A stretch of 7,568 nucleotides of DNA from JBCCFK01 sp965262315 (GCA_965262315.1 CBDHFJ010000039.1:1-7568), one strand, 5' to 3'. Numbered from the stretch's first letter, positions 1 to 6,172 are shown. Numbers and translations: made by a program. Notes: generated from the sequence alone by a model not told the origin.

Positions 1-861
1 GGCTGGCTGGCAGTCAACCTCCCGCGCGAGGAGGACCTGGAAGCCGTCCCGGCGCTGTTGGGCGAGGACCCGTGCGGCGACGCCTGGGCCCAGCTGGGTG
101 CGGGGCTCGGCGGCCGCCGCGTCACCGAGATCGTGGAGACCGCGGCGCTCCTGGGTTTGCCCGTGGCGGCAGTCCCGAGCGGCTGGCGCACGGATGAACA
201 GCGCGATGCCCGCGCGTCGCCCGACCGGGCACGCGGCGTCGTCACCTCGGCGGTGCAACCGCGGCGCTGGCCGGACCGGCCCACGGTCGTCGACCTGAGC
301 TCGTTGTGGGCGGGCCCGCTGGCAGGTGCTCACCTCGCCCGGGCGGGCGCTCGGGTCTTGAAGGTGGAGAGCGTCCATCGACCCGATGGTGCGCGCGCAG
401 GCACGCCGGCCTTCTGGCGCCACCTGAACCGCGGGAAGGAACTCGTGGAGATCGACTTCCGCACCGACGACGGACGCGCGGAGCTGCGCGATCTCATCGC
501 CGGCGCCGATGTGGTGATCGAGGCGTCGCGCCCGCGCGCCCTCCTCTCGATGGGCGTGGACGCCGCTGTGGAGGTCGCACGCGGGTGTACCTGGTGCAGC
601 ATCACCGGCTACGGGCGTGTCGGGCCGTGGGCGAACCGGGTGGCATTCGGCGACGATGCCGCAGCCGCAGGTGGGCTGGTCACCTTCACCGACGCCGGCC
701 CCTGGTTCATCGGCGACGCTGCGGCCGACCCGGTCAGCGGCGTGGCTGCTGCCGCTGGGGTCCTGGCACGGTGGGCCTCGGCGACGTCCGGCATGGTCGA
801 CGTCGCCATGCGCGACGCCGTGGCGCACCTGACCGGCGGTGTCCCGGTTGCCTCCGAGTGA
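1..861 (+). CDS. CaiB/BaiF-family (family III) CoA-transferase, 3' part
   Basis: The reading frame is open from the first base, so the gene begins before the window; 286 residues are visible, ending at TGA 859-861. Family III CoA-transferases move CoA between carboxylic acids through an aspartyl-CoA thioester. Seen: an opening segment, GWLAVNLPREEDLEAVPALL, that resembles the C-terminal part of a CaiB domain, then from about visible residue 95 a fresh N-terminal-type CaiB segment (VVDLSSLWAGPLAGAHLARAG, then KVES..RPDGAR and a NRGKE block), then ADVVIEASRPRAL and GYGRVGPW. In the block AFGDDAAAAGGL, an ungapped comparison with the usual YDxxxQAxxGL motif places glycine at the catalytic Asp, with two Asp just after it. 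A functional Asp could instead lie in the missing N-terminal part. The C-terminus (MRDAVAHLTGG) is short for a complete second domain. The family call is firm; the substrate is unknown. Confidence 0.85.
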   Translation, partial: GWLAVNLPREEDLEAVPALLGEDPCGDAWAQLGAGLGGRRVTEIVETAALLGLPVAAVPSGWRTDEQRDARASPDRARGVVTSAVQPRRWPDRPTVVDLSSLWAGPLAGAHLARAGARVLKVESVHRPDGARAGTPAFWRHLNRGKELVEIDFRTDDGRAELRDLIAGADVVIEASRPRALLSMGVDAAVEVARGCTWCSITGYGRVGPWANRVAFGDDAAAAGGLVTFTDAGPWFIGDAAADPVSGVAAAAGVLARWASATSGMVDVAMRDAVAHLTGGVPVASE

Positions 862-867
862 GGCTGA

Positions 868-923
868 ACGGTCCACCACAGACGATGACAGGGCCACCTT
901 TCACCGCGCCTGTGGGGGACCGT
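868..923 (+). terminator. Long stem-loop after the CoA-transferase gene, likely terminator
   Basis: Arms 868-881 and 910-923 pair over 14 positions with a single A/G mismatch (875/916), enclosing a 28-base loop. The stem starts seven bases after the stop codon of the CoA-transferase gene, the usual place for a terminator. No T-run follows directly, which is common for actinobacterial terminators. It also lies upstream of the transporter promoter, so a regulatory role is the alternative. Confidence 0.55.
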
Positions 924-953
924 ATGCCCAGGTCAGAGGCTGTTTTGAGCCGA

Positions 954-959
954 TAGGAT
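954..959 (+). promoter_or_regulatory. Candidate -10 box TAGGAT of the VIT-family transporter gene
   Basis: TAGGAT ends six bases before the ATG at 966, so transcription would begin at or next to the start codon (leaderless). No convincing -35 hexamer is seen; the 17-base spacing falls on GGTCAG (931-936). The same bases, AGGATGGGG, could instead act as a purine-rich ribosome binding site. Confidence 0.4.
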
Positions 960-965
960 GGGGTC

Positions 966-1676
966 ATGCCCACCGAGCCACACCATCACGAGGACCATCG
1001 CAATCTCCAGGGCGGCGCCGCTCGCGCCGCGGTGTTCGGCGTCAGTGACGGCCTGGTCTCGAACGTCTCGTTGATCCTGGGCATGGCCGGCGCGGACAGC
1101 TCTCAGGGCCTCGTCCGGGTCGCGGGGCTCGCCGGCCTGGTCGCTGGTGCGGTCTCGATGGCCGCCGGCGAGTACGTCTCCATGCAGGCGCAGCGAGAGC
1201 TCCTCGAACGCGAGCTGGCCATCGAGCGCCACGAGCTGGCGACCAACCCCCAACGCGAGACCGCTGAGCTCGCCGCCATCTATCGCTCCCGTGGCGTGGA
1301 CGGCGATCTCGCTCGCGAACTCGCCGAGGGGATCATGGAAGATCCCGAGCGGGCCCTCGAGGTCCACGCCCGCGAGGAGATGGGTATCGACCCCGGCGAG
1401 CTGGGCAACCCGATGGAAGCCGCCATGAGCTCGTTCCTCGCATTCGCGGTGGGAGCGCTCCTGCCGCTCCTGCCATGGTTCTTCGGCGGCGGGGCCGCCG
1501 CCGTCATCGCGTCGGTCGTGCTCGGGCTCGCCGGAGCGCTCGCCGTCGGTGTCGCCTTGGGCGTGGCCACGGGCCGCTCCAAGACGCGCGCGGCGACCCG
1601 ACAGGTCGTGATCGCGGCCGGAGCCGCGGCGATCACCTACGTCATCGGCGCCGCCGTCGGAGCCGAGGTCGGCTGA
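966..1676 (+). CDS. VIT1/CCC1-family iron/manganese transporter
   Basis: A 236-residue membrane protein of the VIT1/CCC1 family, whose members export or sequester Fe(II) or Mn(II), in exchange for protons in the studied cases. Seen: a His-rich N-terminus (MPTEPHHHEDH), the family signature GGAARAAVFGVSDGLVSNVS with Asp28, a first hydrophobic segment (about 29-43), a second (about 52-70) ending in SMAAGEYVSMQAQREL with Glu69 and Met73, then a soluble Glu-rich stretch (about 78-150) matching the cytoplasmic metal-binding insertion of plant and bacterial VIT proteins. Three hydrophobic segments follow (about 153-173, 176-200, 211-232), giving the expected five. Length is normal. The ATG at 966 puts the signature at residue 16. 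The TetR gene follows after 43 bases on the same strand and may regulate it. Metal specificity cannot be read from the sequence. Confidence 0.9.
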   Translation: MPTEPHHHEDHRNLQGGAARAAVFGVSDGLVSNVSLILGMAGADSSQGLVRVAGLAGLVAGAVSMAAGEYVSMQAQRELLERELAIERHELATNPQRETAELAAIYRSRGVDGDLARELAEGIMEDPERALEVHAREEMGIDPGELGNPMEAAMSSFLAFAVGALLPLLPWFFGGGAAAVIASVVLGLAGALAVGVALGVATGRSKTRAATRQVVIAAGAAAITYVIGAAVGAEVG

Positions 1677-1684
1677 CCGGTTGT

Positions 1685-1724
1685 GTGGCCGGCCACGGCA
1701 CGCGGTTACTGTGCACGCCGTGGC
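1685..1724 (+). promoter_or_regulatory. Nested palindromes at the TetR gene start, candidate operator
   Basis: GTGGCCGGCCAC (1685-1696) is a perfect 12-bp palindrome. Overlapping it, GCCACGGC (1692-1699) and GCCGTGGC (1717-1724) form an 8-bp inverted repeat centred on about 1708, with an additional inner GC/GC pair. The -10-like box TACTGT (1707-1712) sits in the middle. TetR proteins bind such symmetric sites as dimers and often repress their own gene, so this is a likely auto-operator. Binding is inference. Confidence 0.45.
1707..1712 (+). promoter_or_regulatory. Candidate -10 box TACTGT of the TetR gene
   Basis: TACTGT ends seven bases before the GTG at 1720, which would give a leaderless transcript starting at that codon. 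This placement is the main reason for choosing GTG 1720 as the start. The -35 position (TGTGGC, 1684-1689) is poor and falls in the palindrome. Confidence 0.4.
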
Positions 1725-2376
1725 AGCGGAGACCGAAGTGGGCGACGAGGGCGTTCGCACCGTGGACGGGCGGACGCCCGGCCGTCGGGGTCGGGAGACC
1801 CGCCGGCGACTGCTTGAGGTCACCGCGGAACGACTTCGGACCGGGTCGTACCGAGACCTGGCCGTGGTCGACATCGCCCGTGAGGTCGGGGTCAGCCCGG
1901 CCACCTTCTACCAGTACTTCGCCGACGTGGAGATGGCGATCTTCTTCATCGCCGACCACATCGCGGAAGAAGGGCGGGCTCGACTGACGGCGCTCGTCCG
2001 GGAGATCGATCTCGACACCACCGAGGGAGCGGCCGCACTGGCCGAAGGGTTCCTCGACCTGTGGCGCGAGTACGACGCCATCTTCCGGGTGCTCGACCTC
2101 GGCGCGGCCGAGCGTGACACTCGATTCCAGGCCCGGCGTACCCAGCTCCTCGCAGGCCCCACCGACGCCCTTCGTGATGCGGTCGCCGCCCAGCAGGCGT
2201 CCGGCGCCCTGGGCCACCAGATCGACCCCGCAGCCGTTGCCGCCACCCTGACGTCGATGTTGTCCCACGTCGCGGCGCACCGGCCCGGCCTGCGTGACTG
2301 GGGCGTCGCACAAGAGGATCTCGTCGCCGCCATGGCCCGGATCGTGTCGTTGTCGCTTCGCGACGAGATCAGCTGA
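1720..2376 (+). CDS. TetR/AcrR-family transcriptional regulator
   Basis: A 218-residue one-component regulator: a DNA-binding TetR_N domain followed by an all-helical ligand and dimerisation domain. Seen: a basic run (RRGRETRRRLLEVTAERL, about 22-39), then the helix-turn-helix LAVVDIAREVGVSPATFYQYF (about 47-67), whose VSPATFYQYF end is the hallmark recognition helix of the family. The C-terminal part (about 75-215) is Ala/Leu-rich and helical, has no motif that reveals the ligand, and ends in SLSLRDEIS. The frame is open back to TTG 1681, which would add 13 residues; GTG 1720 is preferred because a -10 box precedes it at leaderless distance and because the earlier start would place palindromic operator-like DNA inside the gene. 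It probably represses itself and possibly the VIT-family gene 43 bases upstream; the target is unproven. Confidence 0.9.
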   Translation: MAAETEVGDEGVRTVDGRTPGRRGRETRRRLLEVTAERLRTGSYRDLAVVDIAREVGVSPATFYQYFADVEMAIFFIADHIAEEGRARLTALVREIDLDTTEGAAALAEGFLDLWREYDAIFRVLDLGAAERDTRFQARRTQLLAGPTDALRDAVAAQQASGALGHQIDPAAVAATLTSMLSHVAAHRPGLRDWGVAQEDLVAAMARIVSLSLRDEIS

Positions 2377-2388
2377 CCCCGAGGGGTC
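2375..2388. terminator. Short palindrome between convergent genes, possible bidirectional terminator
   Basis: GACCCC-GA-GGGGTC is a perfect inverted repeat overlapping the TetR stop codon and ending five bases before the stop of the minus-strand transglycosylase gene. As RNA it gives a five-pair stem with a CGAG loop. It is short and has no T-run, so terminator function is tentative. An 8-base direct repeat GAGATCAG (2365-2372 and 2389-2396) flanks it. Confidence 0.3.
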
Positions 2389-2392
2389 GAGA

Positions 2393-4216
2393 TCAGTCGT
2401 CCTCGCCGTTGGTGTTGAGGACCACGTCGGTCTCTGCCTCGTCGCGCAGGGGCGGGACGACGAGCTGGCCGAGGCGCTCGGCGTTCACCGTGCCATCGGG
2501 CAGGCCCAGGAGTCCGAGGCGTTCGTACTCCCGCTCCTCGCCGAAATGCACGCCCCAACCATCGCGGGGATCGATGGTCTCGGGGTCGTAGGCCGCTTCG
2601 GGCAACGCCAGGGTGAGGATGTAGTCCCGGGCGAAGCCGGTCACGTTCGCCAGATAGACCAGGGAGCGGTTGTAGGACCAGAGGCTGCGGGCGATCTGGT
2701 CGTCGTCGGCGAGATCGCTGGACGCGCACAGGTACCCGGCGGCGCTCAGCGCGGCGTCGTACAGATTGTGGGGGTCGGCGAAGCCGTCGCCGGTGGCGTC
2801 GAGGGCGTAGCCGGCCCACGTGCCTGGGATGAACTGGAAGGGCCCCACGGCGGCGTCGTACTCGTCGTTCCCGTCGAGGAAGCCACCGTCGGTGTCCTGG
2901 ATGACCGCGGTGCCCTCGAGGCTCCCGTCGAGGAGCGGTCCGAGGATCAGATTGTCGACGACCTGGCCGTCGGCTTGGACCCGGGCCCCGCCGAAGGTGG
3001 CGTGCGCGGACTCGACCTTGGCGATGCCGGCCAGAATCTCCCACCGCACCACGCAGGTGGGGTAGCGCTCACCGATGTTGTCGGCCGCCTGCACGTAGGC
3101 GTCGAGGGTCACGAGCGAAACGCCGATGCCGGGGGCGGTCGCCAGCAGGCGTTCCCGCTGGACGTCGCCGATCGACTGCGGCATGCCCTCTTCGATCTCG
3201 ATCCGTCGGGTCGTCAGCTCGACGATCTCGCCGTTGAGCAGGTCGATGGCCGCGGTGAGCGTGGTGATCTGGCCCTCGAGCGCCTCCTGTGCGGCGGCGG
3301 TCTCGTCGATCGAGGCCTGGACCTCGGCCAGGCGCGTCCGTTGCGCGGCCAGTCGGGTCTCGAGCAGGTCGCGCTGGGCGAAGAGCTCGTCGATGGTGGC
3401 GCCGACCTGGATCTCGAGTTCCTGCTGGTCGTTGTAGTTCCCGACGTCGTCGAGCACGCCCACCCCGGCGGGGTCATCGGACAGGTACATCCCGACGGCG
3501 GCGTCTTGGATGGTTCCGAGCACCACCTCGAGGTTGGCCTCGATGCTGGCGATGGTGGCCTCGACGCTCTCGGCCTCTGCGGCGAGGATCTCGAGATTGG
3601 CCGAGACCACCTCGATCTCGCGCTCGAGCAGGCGCCGTTGCGCAGTGGAGTCGGCAGCGGCGCCGGCCAGCACCGTGGTGGTCTCGCGGACCTCGATCAG
3701 CTCGTCGAGCAGTTCGAACAGGGCGGTGCGGGCCGCGTCGGCGGTGGGGCTGGTCACTGCGACCAGGCTGAGCCGGGGGTGGGTGGAGGTCACCGAGTAC
3801 CAGGTGTCGATGAAGCCCACGGTGGTGAGGGCCGCGTGGAGTTCGAGGTCCACCGCCGCCGGCGCCGGTGACACGAGGTCGGCCAGGCTGACCTGCGGCG
3901 GTGCACAGGCCTCCGGGTTCGAGGCGCCGCCCTCCCGGTCCTCGTCGTCGGTCTGCGCCGGGTCACCCTCGCCGACCTGGTCCGGAGGAGCGTCGTCGGC
4001 CCCCTGGCCGCGCTCCCCGCCGTTGCCGGCGCCGCAGTCGTCGGTGTCGTCGGTGTCGGTCTCGTCCGTGGCGTCGTCGGCCCGCTCCTGGCGGCCCTCC
4101 TGCGGCGCGGGGGCGTCGTCCTGGGCCACGGCGACCGGCGCGATCGTGGCGGACAACAGCAGCGCGGCGATGAGCGCGATCGGGAGTCGGGGGCGGACCG
4201 ACCGAGCCGTCATCAT
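2393..4216 (-). CDS. Secreted coiled-coil lytic transglycosylase-like protein
   Basis: Predicted to be a secreted or surface enzyme that cleaves the glycan strands of peptidoglycan. Numbered from ATG 4216 (607 residues): signal peptide 1-31 (a basic start with Arg residues, a hydrophobic core LPIALIAALLLSATIAPVAV, then AQ); an acidic Asp/Glu/Thr/Gly-rich linker, about 33-103, with Cys61 and Cys104; a long helical, probably coiled-coil region, about 160-345, with a central break near VGMYLSDDPAGVGVLDD (241-257); and a C-terminal SLT/MltB-like domain, about 385-535. In that domain Glu402, in LAGIAKVESAH, is the likely catalytic acid, followed by GPFQFIPGTWAGYALDATG (458-476), DPHNLYDAALSAAGYLC (481-497) and SLWSYNRS. 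The frame is open up to 4327, but only the start at 4216 (or the adjacent ATG at 4213) gives a proper signal peptide; no clear ribosome binding site is seen. Four Cys remain after cleavage, so disulfides are possible. Confidence 0.85.
   Translation of the reverse strand: MMTARSVRPRLPIALIAALLLSATIAPVAVAQDDAPAPQEGRQERADDATDETDTDDTDDCGAGNGGERGQGADDAPPDQVGEGDPAQTDDEDREGGASNPEACAPPQVSLADLVSPAPAAVDLELHAALTTVGFIDTWYSVTSTHPRLSLVAVTSPTADAARTALFELLDELIEVRETTTVLAGAAADSTAQRRLLEREIEVVSANLEILAAEAESVEATIASIEANLEVVLGTIQDAAVGMYLSDDPAGVGVLDDVGNYNDQQELEIQVGATIDELFAQRDLLETRLAAQRTRLAEVQASIDETAAAQEALEGQITTLTAAIDLLNGEIVELTTRRIEIEEGMPQSIGDVQRERLLATAPGIGVSLVTLDAYVQAADNIGERYPTCVVRWEILAGIAKVESAHATFGGARVQADGQVVDNLILGPLLDGSLEGTAVIQDTDGGFLDGNDEYDAAVGPFQFIPGTWAGYALDATGDGFADPHNLYDAALSAAGYLCASSDLADDDQIARSLWSYNRSLVYLANVTGFARDYILTLALPEAAYDPETIDPRDGWGVHFGEEREYERLGLLGLPDGTVNAERLGQLVVPPLRDEAETDVVLNTNGEDD
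4037..4060 (-). repeat. 9-bp tandem repeat in the acidic linker
   Basis: On the plus strand GTCGTCGGT occurs twice head to tail (4037-4054), followed by a partial copy GTCGGT. On the coding strand it produces the Asp/Thr-rich stretch of the transglycosylase linker (around residues 53-60). Such short repeats can change length by slippage. Confidence 0.6.
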
Positions 4217-4341
4217 GGTGTTGTCGGCGCGGTGGACGGCCGAGTTGAGCATCGGGCGCGCCGAACCGGCCGCTCGTGGGCCGTTGGGCCGATCCACGGG
4301 CTCGGTGCCCGGCGATCCGTGGTGCACGTGTGACGTCCGAA

Positions 4342-4363
4342 TGTTGCGATCGTGTTGCGATCG
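4342..4363. repeat. Perfect 11-bp tandem repeat, candidate regulator site
   Basis: TGTTGCGATCG occurs twice with no gap (4342-4352 and 4353-4363). On the minus strand this reads GCAAC-N6-GCAAC, two half-sites one helical turn apart. An inverted half-site CGCAAC follows (4367-4372), pairing with GTTGCG at 4354-4359. The 11-bp spacing is typical of OmpR/PhoB-type response regulators. It lies about 125 bases before the transglycosylase start. Confidence 0.6.
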
Positions 4364-4375
4364 GTGCGCAACGGG

Positions 4376-4392
4376 GACACGCTACACGTGTC
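4376..4392. repeat. Inverted repeat GACACG-N5-CGTGTC
   Basis: Arms 4376-4381 and 4387-4392 match perfectly around a five-base centre (CTACA). The second arm lies within the 8-bp palindrome ACACGTGT (4384-4391). It may be a protein-binding site in the transglycosylase control region, or a small hairpin; it overlaps a possible minus-strand -10 box. Confidence 0.4.
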
Positions 4393-4406
4393 TGCCGCCG
4401 CCCGGA

Positions 4407-4434
4407 TGTTCACGGAGGGGTGACCCGGTGAACA
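4407..4434 (-). terminator. Nested inverted repeat after the UPF0301 gene, terminator or operator
   Basis: Arms TGTTCAC (4407-4413) and GTGAACA (4428-4434) enclose a second inverted repeat GGGT-G-ACCC (4418-4426). It begins about 43 bases after the UPF0301 stop codon on the minus strand, so it could end the serC transcript. No T-run follows. The symmetry would equally suit an operator for the transglycosylase gene. Confidence 0.35.
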
Positions 4435-4477
4435 CGAAGAGAATCCTCGCACCTGCTCCGGCCGAATGCCAGCGGGG

Positions 4478-5026
4478 TCAGTTCAGCTTGGGGTCGTGCG
4501 GGTAGTTGGCCAGCCAGGCCATGGGGCCACGTTGGCGTGCCAGCACCATCGACCACAGCTCGTCCGGGTCGGACATGAACACGTCGTTGGGGTCGGCGTC
4601 GACCACGAACCAGGCGTCGACCGCCAGCTCCGACTCGAGCTGGCGTGGTCCCCAGCCGCTGTAGCCGGCGAACACGCGGATCTGGTCGATGTCGAGGCCC
4701 AACTCGTCCGGCGAATGGTTGAGATCGATGGTGCCCACGTTGCCGACGACGGTGTTGAACGACTCGGCCTCGCCGCCGAGGACCGCGCCCAGGCAGATCA
4801 CCGACTCCGGCGACACCGGACCGCCCAGGAAGAACCGGTGGGGCCGGGCGGTGAGCGAACCCCACTGGGGGATCATCTCCGCGACCTCGGTCTGCGTCGG
4901 ATTGTTCAGCGCGAGGCCCAGCGCCGAGCCTTCGTCGTGTTCGAGCATCAGAATGACCGAGCGCTCGAAGTTGGGGTCGCCGATCAGCGGGCTGGCGACG
5001 AGCAGCCGTCCGGCAGTGGAGACCAT
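4478..5026 (-). CDS. YqgE/AlgH family protein (UPF0301)
   Basis: A 182-residue cytoplasmic protein of the YqgE/AlgH (UPF0301, DUF179) family, normal in length. Seen family blocks: GRLLVASPLIGDPNFERSVI (6-25), HDEGSALGLALNNPT (30-44), FFLGGPVSPE (65-74), RVFAGYSGWGPRQLESEL (117-134) and AWFVVDADPNDVF (138-150). The biochemical role of the family is not settled; AlgH was named for an effect on alginate production in Pseudomonas, which says little about this organism. ATG 5026 is preferred because GGGTGA sits five bases before it. An in-frame GTG at 5035 overlaps the serC stop (GTGA) and would add three residues. Either way the gene lies directly behind serC and is very probably cotranscribed and translationally coupled with it. 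Confidence 0.92.
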   Translation of the reverse strand: MVSTAGRLLVASPLIGDPNFERSVILMLEHDEGSALGLALNNPTQTEVAEMIPQWGSLTARPHRFFLGGPVSPESVICLGAVLGGEAESFNTVVGNVGTIDLNHSPDELGLDIDQIRVFAGYSGWGPRQLESELAVDAWFVVDADPNDVFMSDPDELWSMVLARQRGPMAWLANYPHDPKLN

Positions 5027-5031
5027 CGGGC

Positions 5032-6165
5032 TCACCCCGCCAGCTCGCCCACCACGAAGTCGAGGCTCGACGTCAGGGCTTCGATGTCGGCGTGCTCGAC
5101 GCCGGGGAACATCGAGACACGGAGCTGGTTCCGACCGAGTTTGCGGTAGCCGCCGATGTCGAGGATGCCGTTCGCGGCACAGGCCGCCACCACGTCCTCT
5201 GCCGCGACCCGGTCGTCGAGGTCGATGGTGCCGACGATGCTCGATCGCAGCGCGGGGTCGGTCACGTACGGGGTGGCGTACTCGGACGCTGCCGCCCATC
5301 CGTACAGCGTGGCGGCCATGGCATCGGAACGGCCCGCCGCCCACTCCAGCCCACCGTTGGCGTTGAACCACTCGATCTGGTGCACCGCGAGGAACACGGT
5401 GGCGAGCGCAGGCGTGTTGTAGGTCTGGTTCTTGCGGCTGTTCTCGAGTGCGATACCGAGGTCGATGCTGGCGGGTCGCCAGCGGTCGGTGGCGGCGATC
5501 TCCTCGATCCGCTCGACGGCCGCCGGGGAGCAGGCGGCGATCCAGAGCCCCCCGTCGGAGCCGAGGCACTTCTGGGGAGCGAAGTAGTAGCAGTCCACCT
5601 CGGTGGGATCCCAGCGGAGGCCGCCTGCCGCGGAGGTCGCGTCGACGGCGACGAGTCCGTCCGCAGCGGTGGTGCCTTCGGGGCGACGCAGGGTCGTGGC
5701 CACGCCGGTCGACGTCTCGTTGTGGGTCAGTGCGTAGAGATCCACGTCGGACGCCTTGGCCTCGGGGGCCGAACCGGCCTCGGACTCGATGACCTCGGCG
5801 CCATCGAGGTGCGGTGCGGTCTGCACCGCCTTGGCGAACTTGGAGGAGAACTCGCCGAAGACGAGATGCTGGCTGCGCTCGCGCACCAGACCGAAGGTCG
5901 CCGCATCCCAGAACACGGTGGTTCCACCGTTGCCGAGGACGATCTCCCAGCCGTCGGGCAGGGAGAAGAGTTCGGTCAGGCCGTCGCGCAGCCGGCCGAC
6001 CATGTCCTTCACGCGGTTCTGGCGATGGCTGGTGCCGAGATAGTCGCCGGCCTGGGCGGCGAGCGCGTCGACGGCCTCCTGGCGCACGATCGACGGCCCC
6101 ACACAGAAGCGGCCGTCGGCGGGGAGGAGGTCCGAGGGAATGCGGATGTCCGCGGGCGAAGTCAT
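5032..6165 (-). CDS. serC: Phosphoserine aminotransferase, actinobacterial type
   Basis: A PLP enzyme of the cytoplasm that converts 3-phosphohydroxypyruvate and glutamate to phosphoserine and 2-oxoglutarate, the second step of serine synthesis. Its 377 residues match the actinobacterial SerC form. Seen: DGRFCVGPSIVR (17-28), LGTSHRQNRVKDMVG (43-57), LPDGWEIVLGNGGTTVFWDAA (69-89), FGEFSSKFAKAV (103-114), THNETSTGV (147-155), VAVDATSAAGG (172-182, with Asp175 facing the PLP ring nitrogen), and YYFAPQKCLGSDGGLW (193-208), where Lys199 is the expected PLP-binding lysine. NQTYNTP (246-252) and LRVSMFPGV (348-356) follow. ATG 6165 gives the usual N-terminus and is preceded at seven bases by a -10-like TACCGT, so the mRNA may be leaderless. 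The frame runs open far upstream, but that part is antisense to the divergent aminotransferase gene. Confidence 0.96.
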   Translation of the reverse strand: MTSPADIRIPSDLLPADGRFCVGPSIVRQEAVDALAAQAGDYLGTSHRQNRVKDMVGRLRDGLTELFSLPDGWEIVLGNGGTTVFWDAATFGLVRERSQHLVFGEFSSKFAKAVQTAPHLDGAEVIESEAGSAPEAKASDVDLYALTHNETSTGVATTLRRPEGTTAADGLVAVDATSAAGGLRWDPTEVDCYYFAPQKCLGSDGGLWIAACSPAAVERIEEIAATDRWRPASIDLGIALENSRKNQTYNTPALATVFLAVHQIEWFNANGGLEWAAGRSDAMAATLYGWAAASEYATPYVTDPALRSSIVGTIDLDDRVAAEDVVAACAANGILDIGGYRKLGRNQLRVSMFPGVEHADIEALTSSLDFVVGELAG

Positions 6166-6172
6166 GCCTCGA

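Larger units (their letters stand above)
4217..4477 (-). promoter_or_regulatory. 261-base upstream region of the transglycosylase gene, dense in repeats
   Basis: No gene is seen here; the open frames are shadows or the unlikely N-terminal extension. The region separates the end of the UPF0301 gene from the transglycosylase start. It holds three ordered elements described separately: a 7-bp inverted repeat (4407-4434), a 6-bp inverted repeat (4376-4392) and an 11-bp tandem repeat (4342-4363). CACGTGT also occurs twice (4325-4331 and 4385-4391). TAGCGT on the minus strand (4384-4379) is a possible -10 box, but no -35 is found at normal spacing. From 4217 to about 4320 nothing notable is seen. 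Confidence 0.5.

Noticed and set aside
306..956. Arg-rich open frame of 216 codons inside the CoA-transferase region
   Set aside because: It overlaps the recognised frame, has an Arg/Pro/Gly composition typical of GC-rich shadow frames, and shows no motif.
1681..1719. TTG start at 1681 for the TetR gene
   Set aside because: It would put the palindromes and the -10-like box inside the gene, and no ribosome binding site precedes it.
2294..3871. Long plus-strand open frame of 525 codons
   Set aside because: It is antisense to the transglycosylase gene, whose domains and signal peptide are clear; the predicted protein is Gly/Val/Asp-rich with no family motif. High GC content keeps antisense frames open.
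4217..4327. 37-residue N-terminal extension of the transglycosylase
   Set aside because: It would bury the signal peptide behind a Pro/Arg-rich stretch without family support; ATG 4216 gives a normal signal peptide.
4379..4384. TAGCGT as the transglycosylase promoter
   Set aside because: The best -35 candidate (TGAACA) is 22 bases away, too far for a normal promoter, so it is mentioned only as a possibility.
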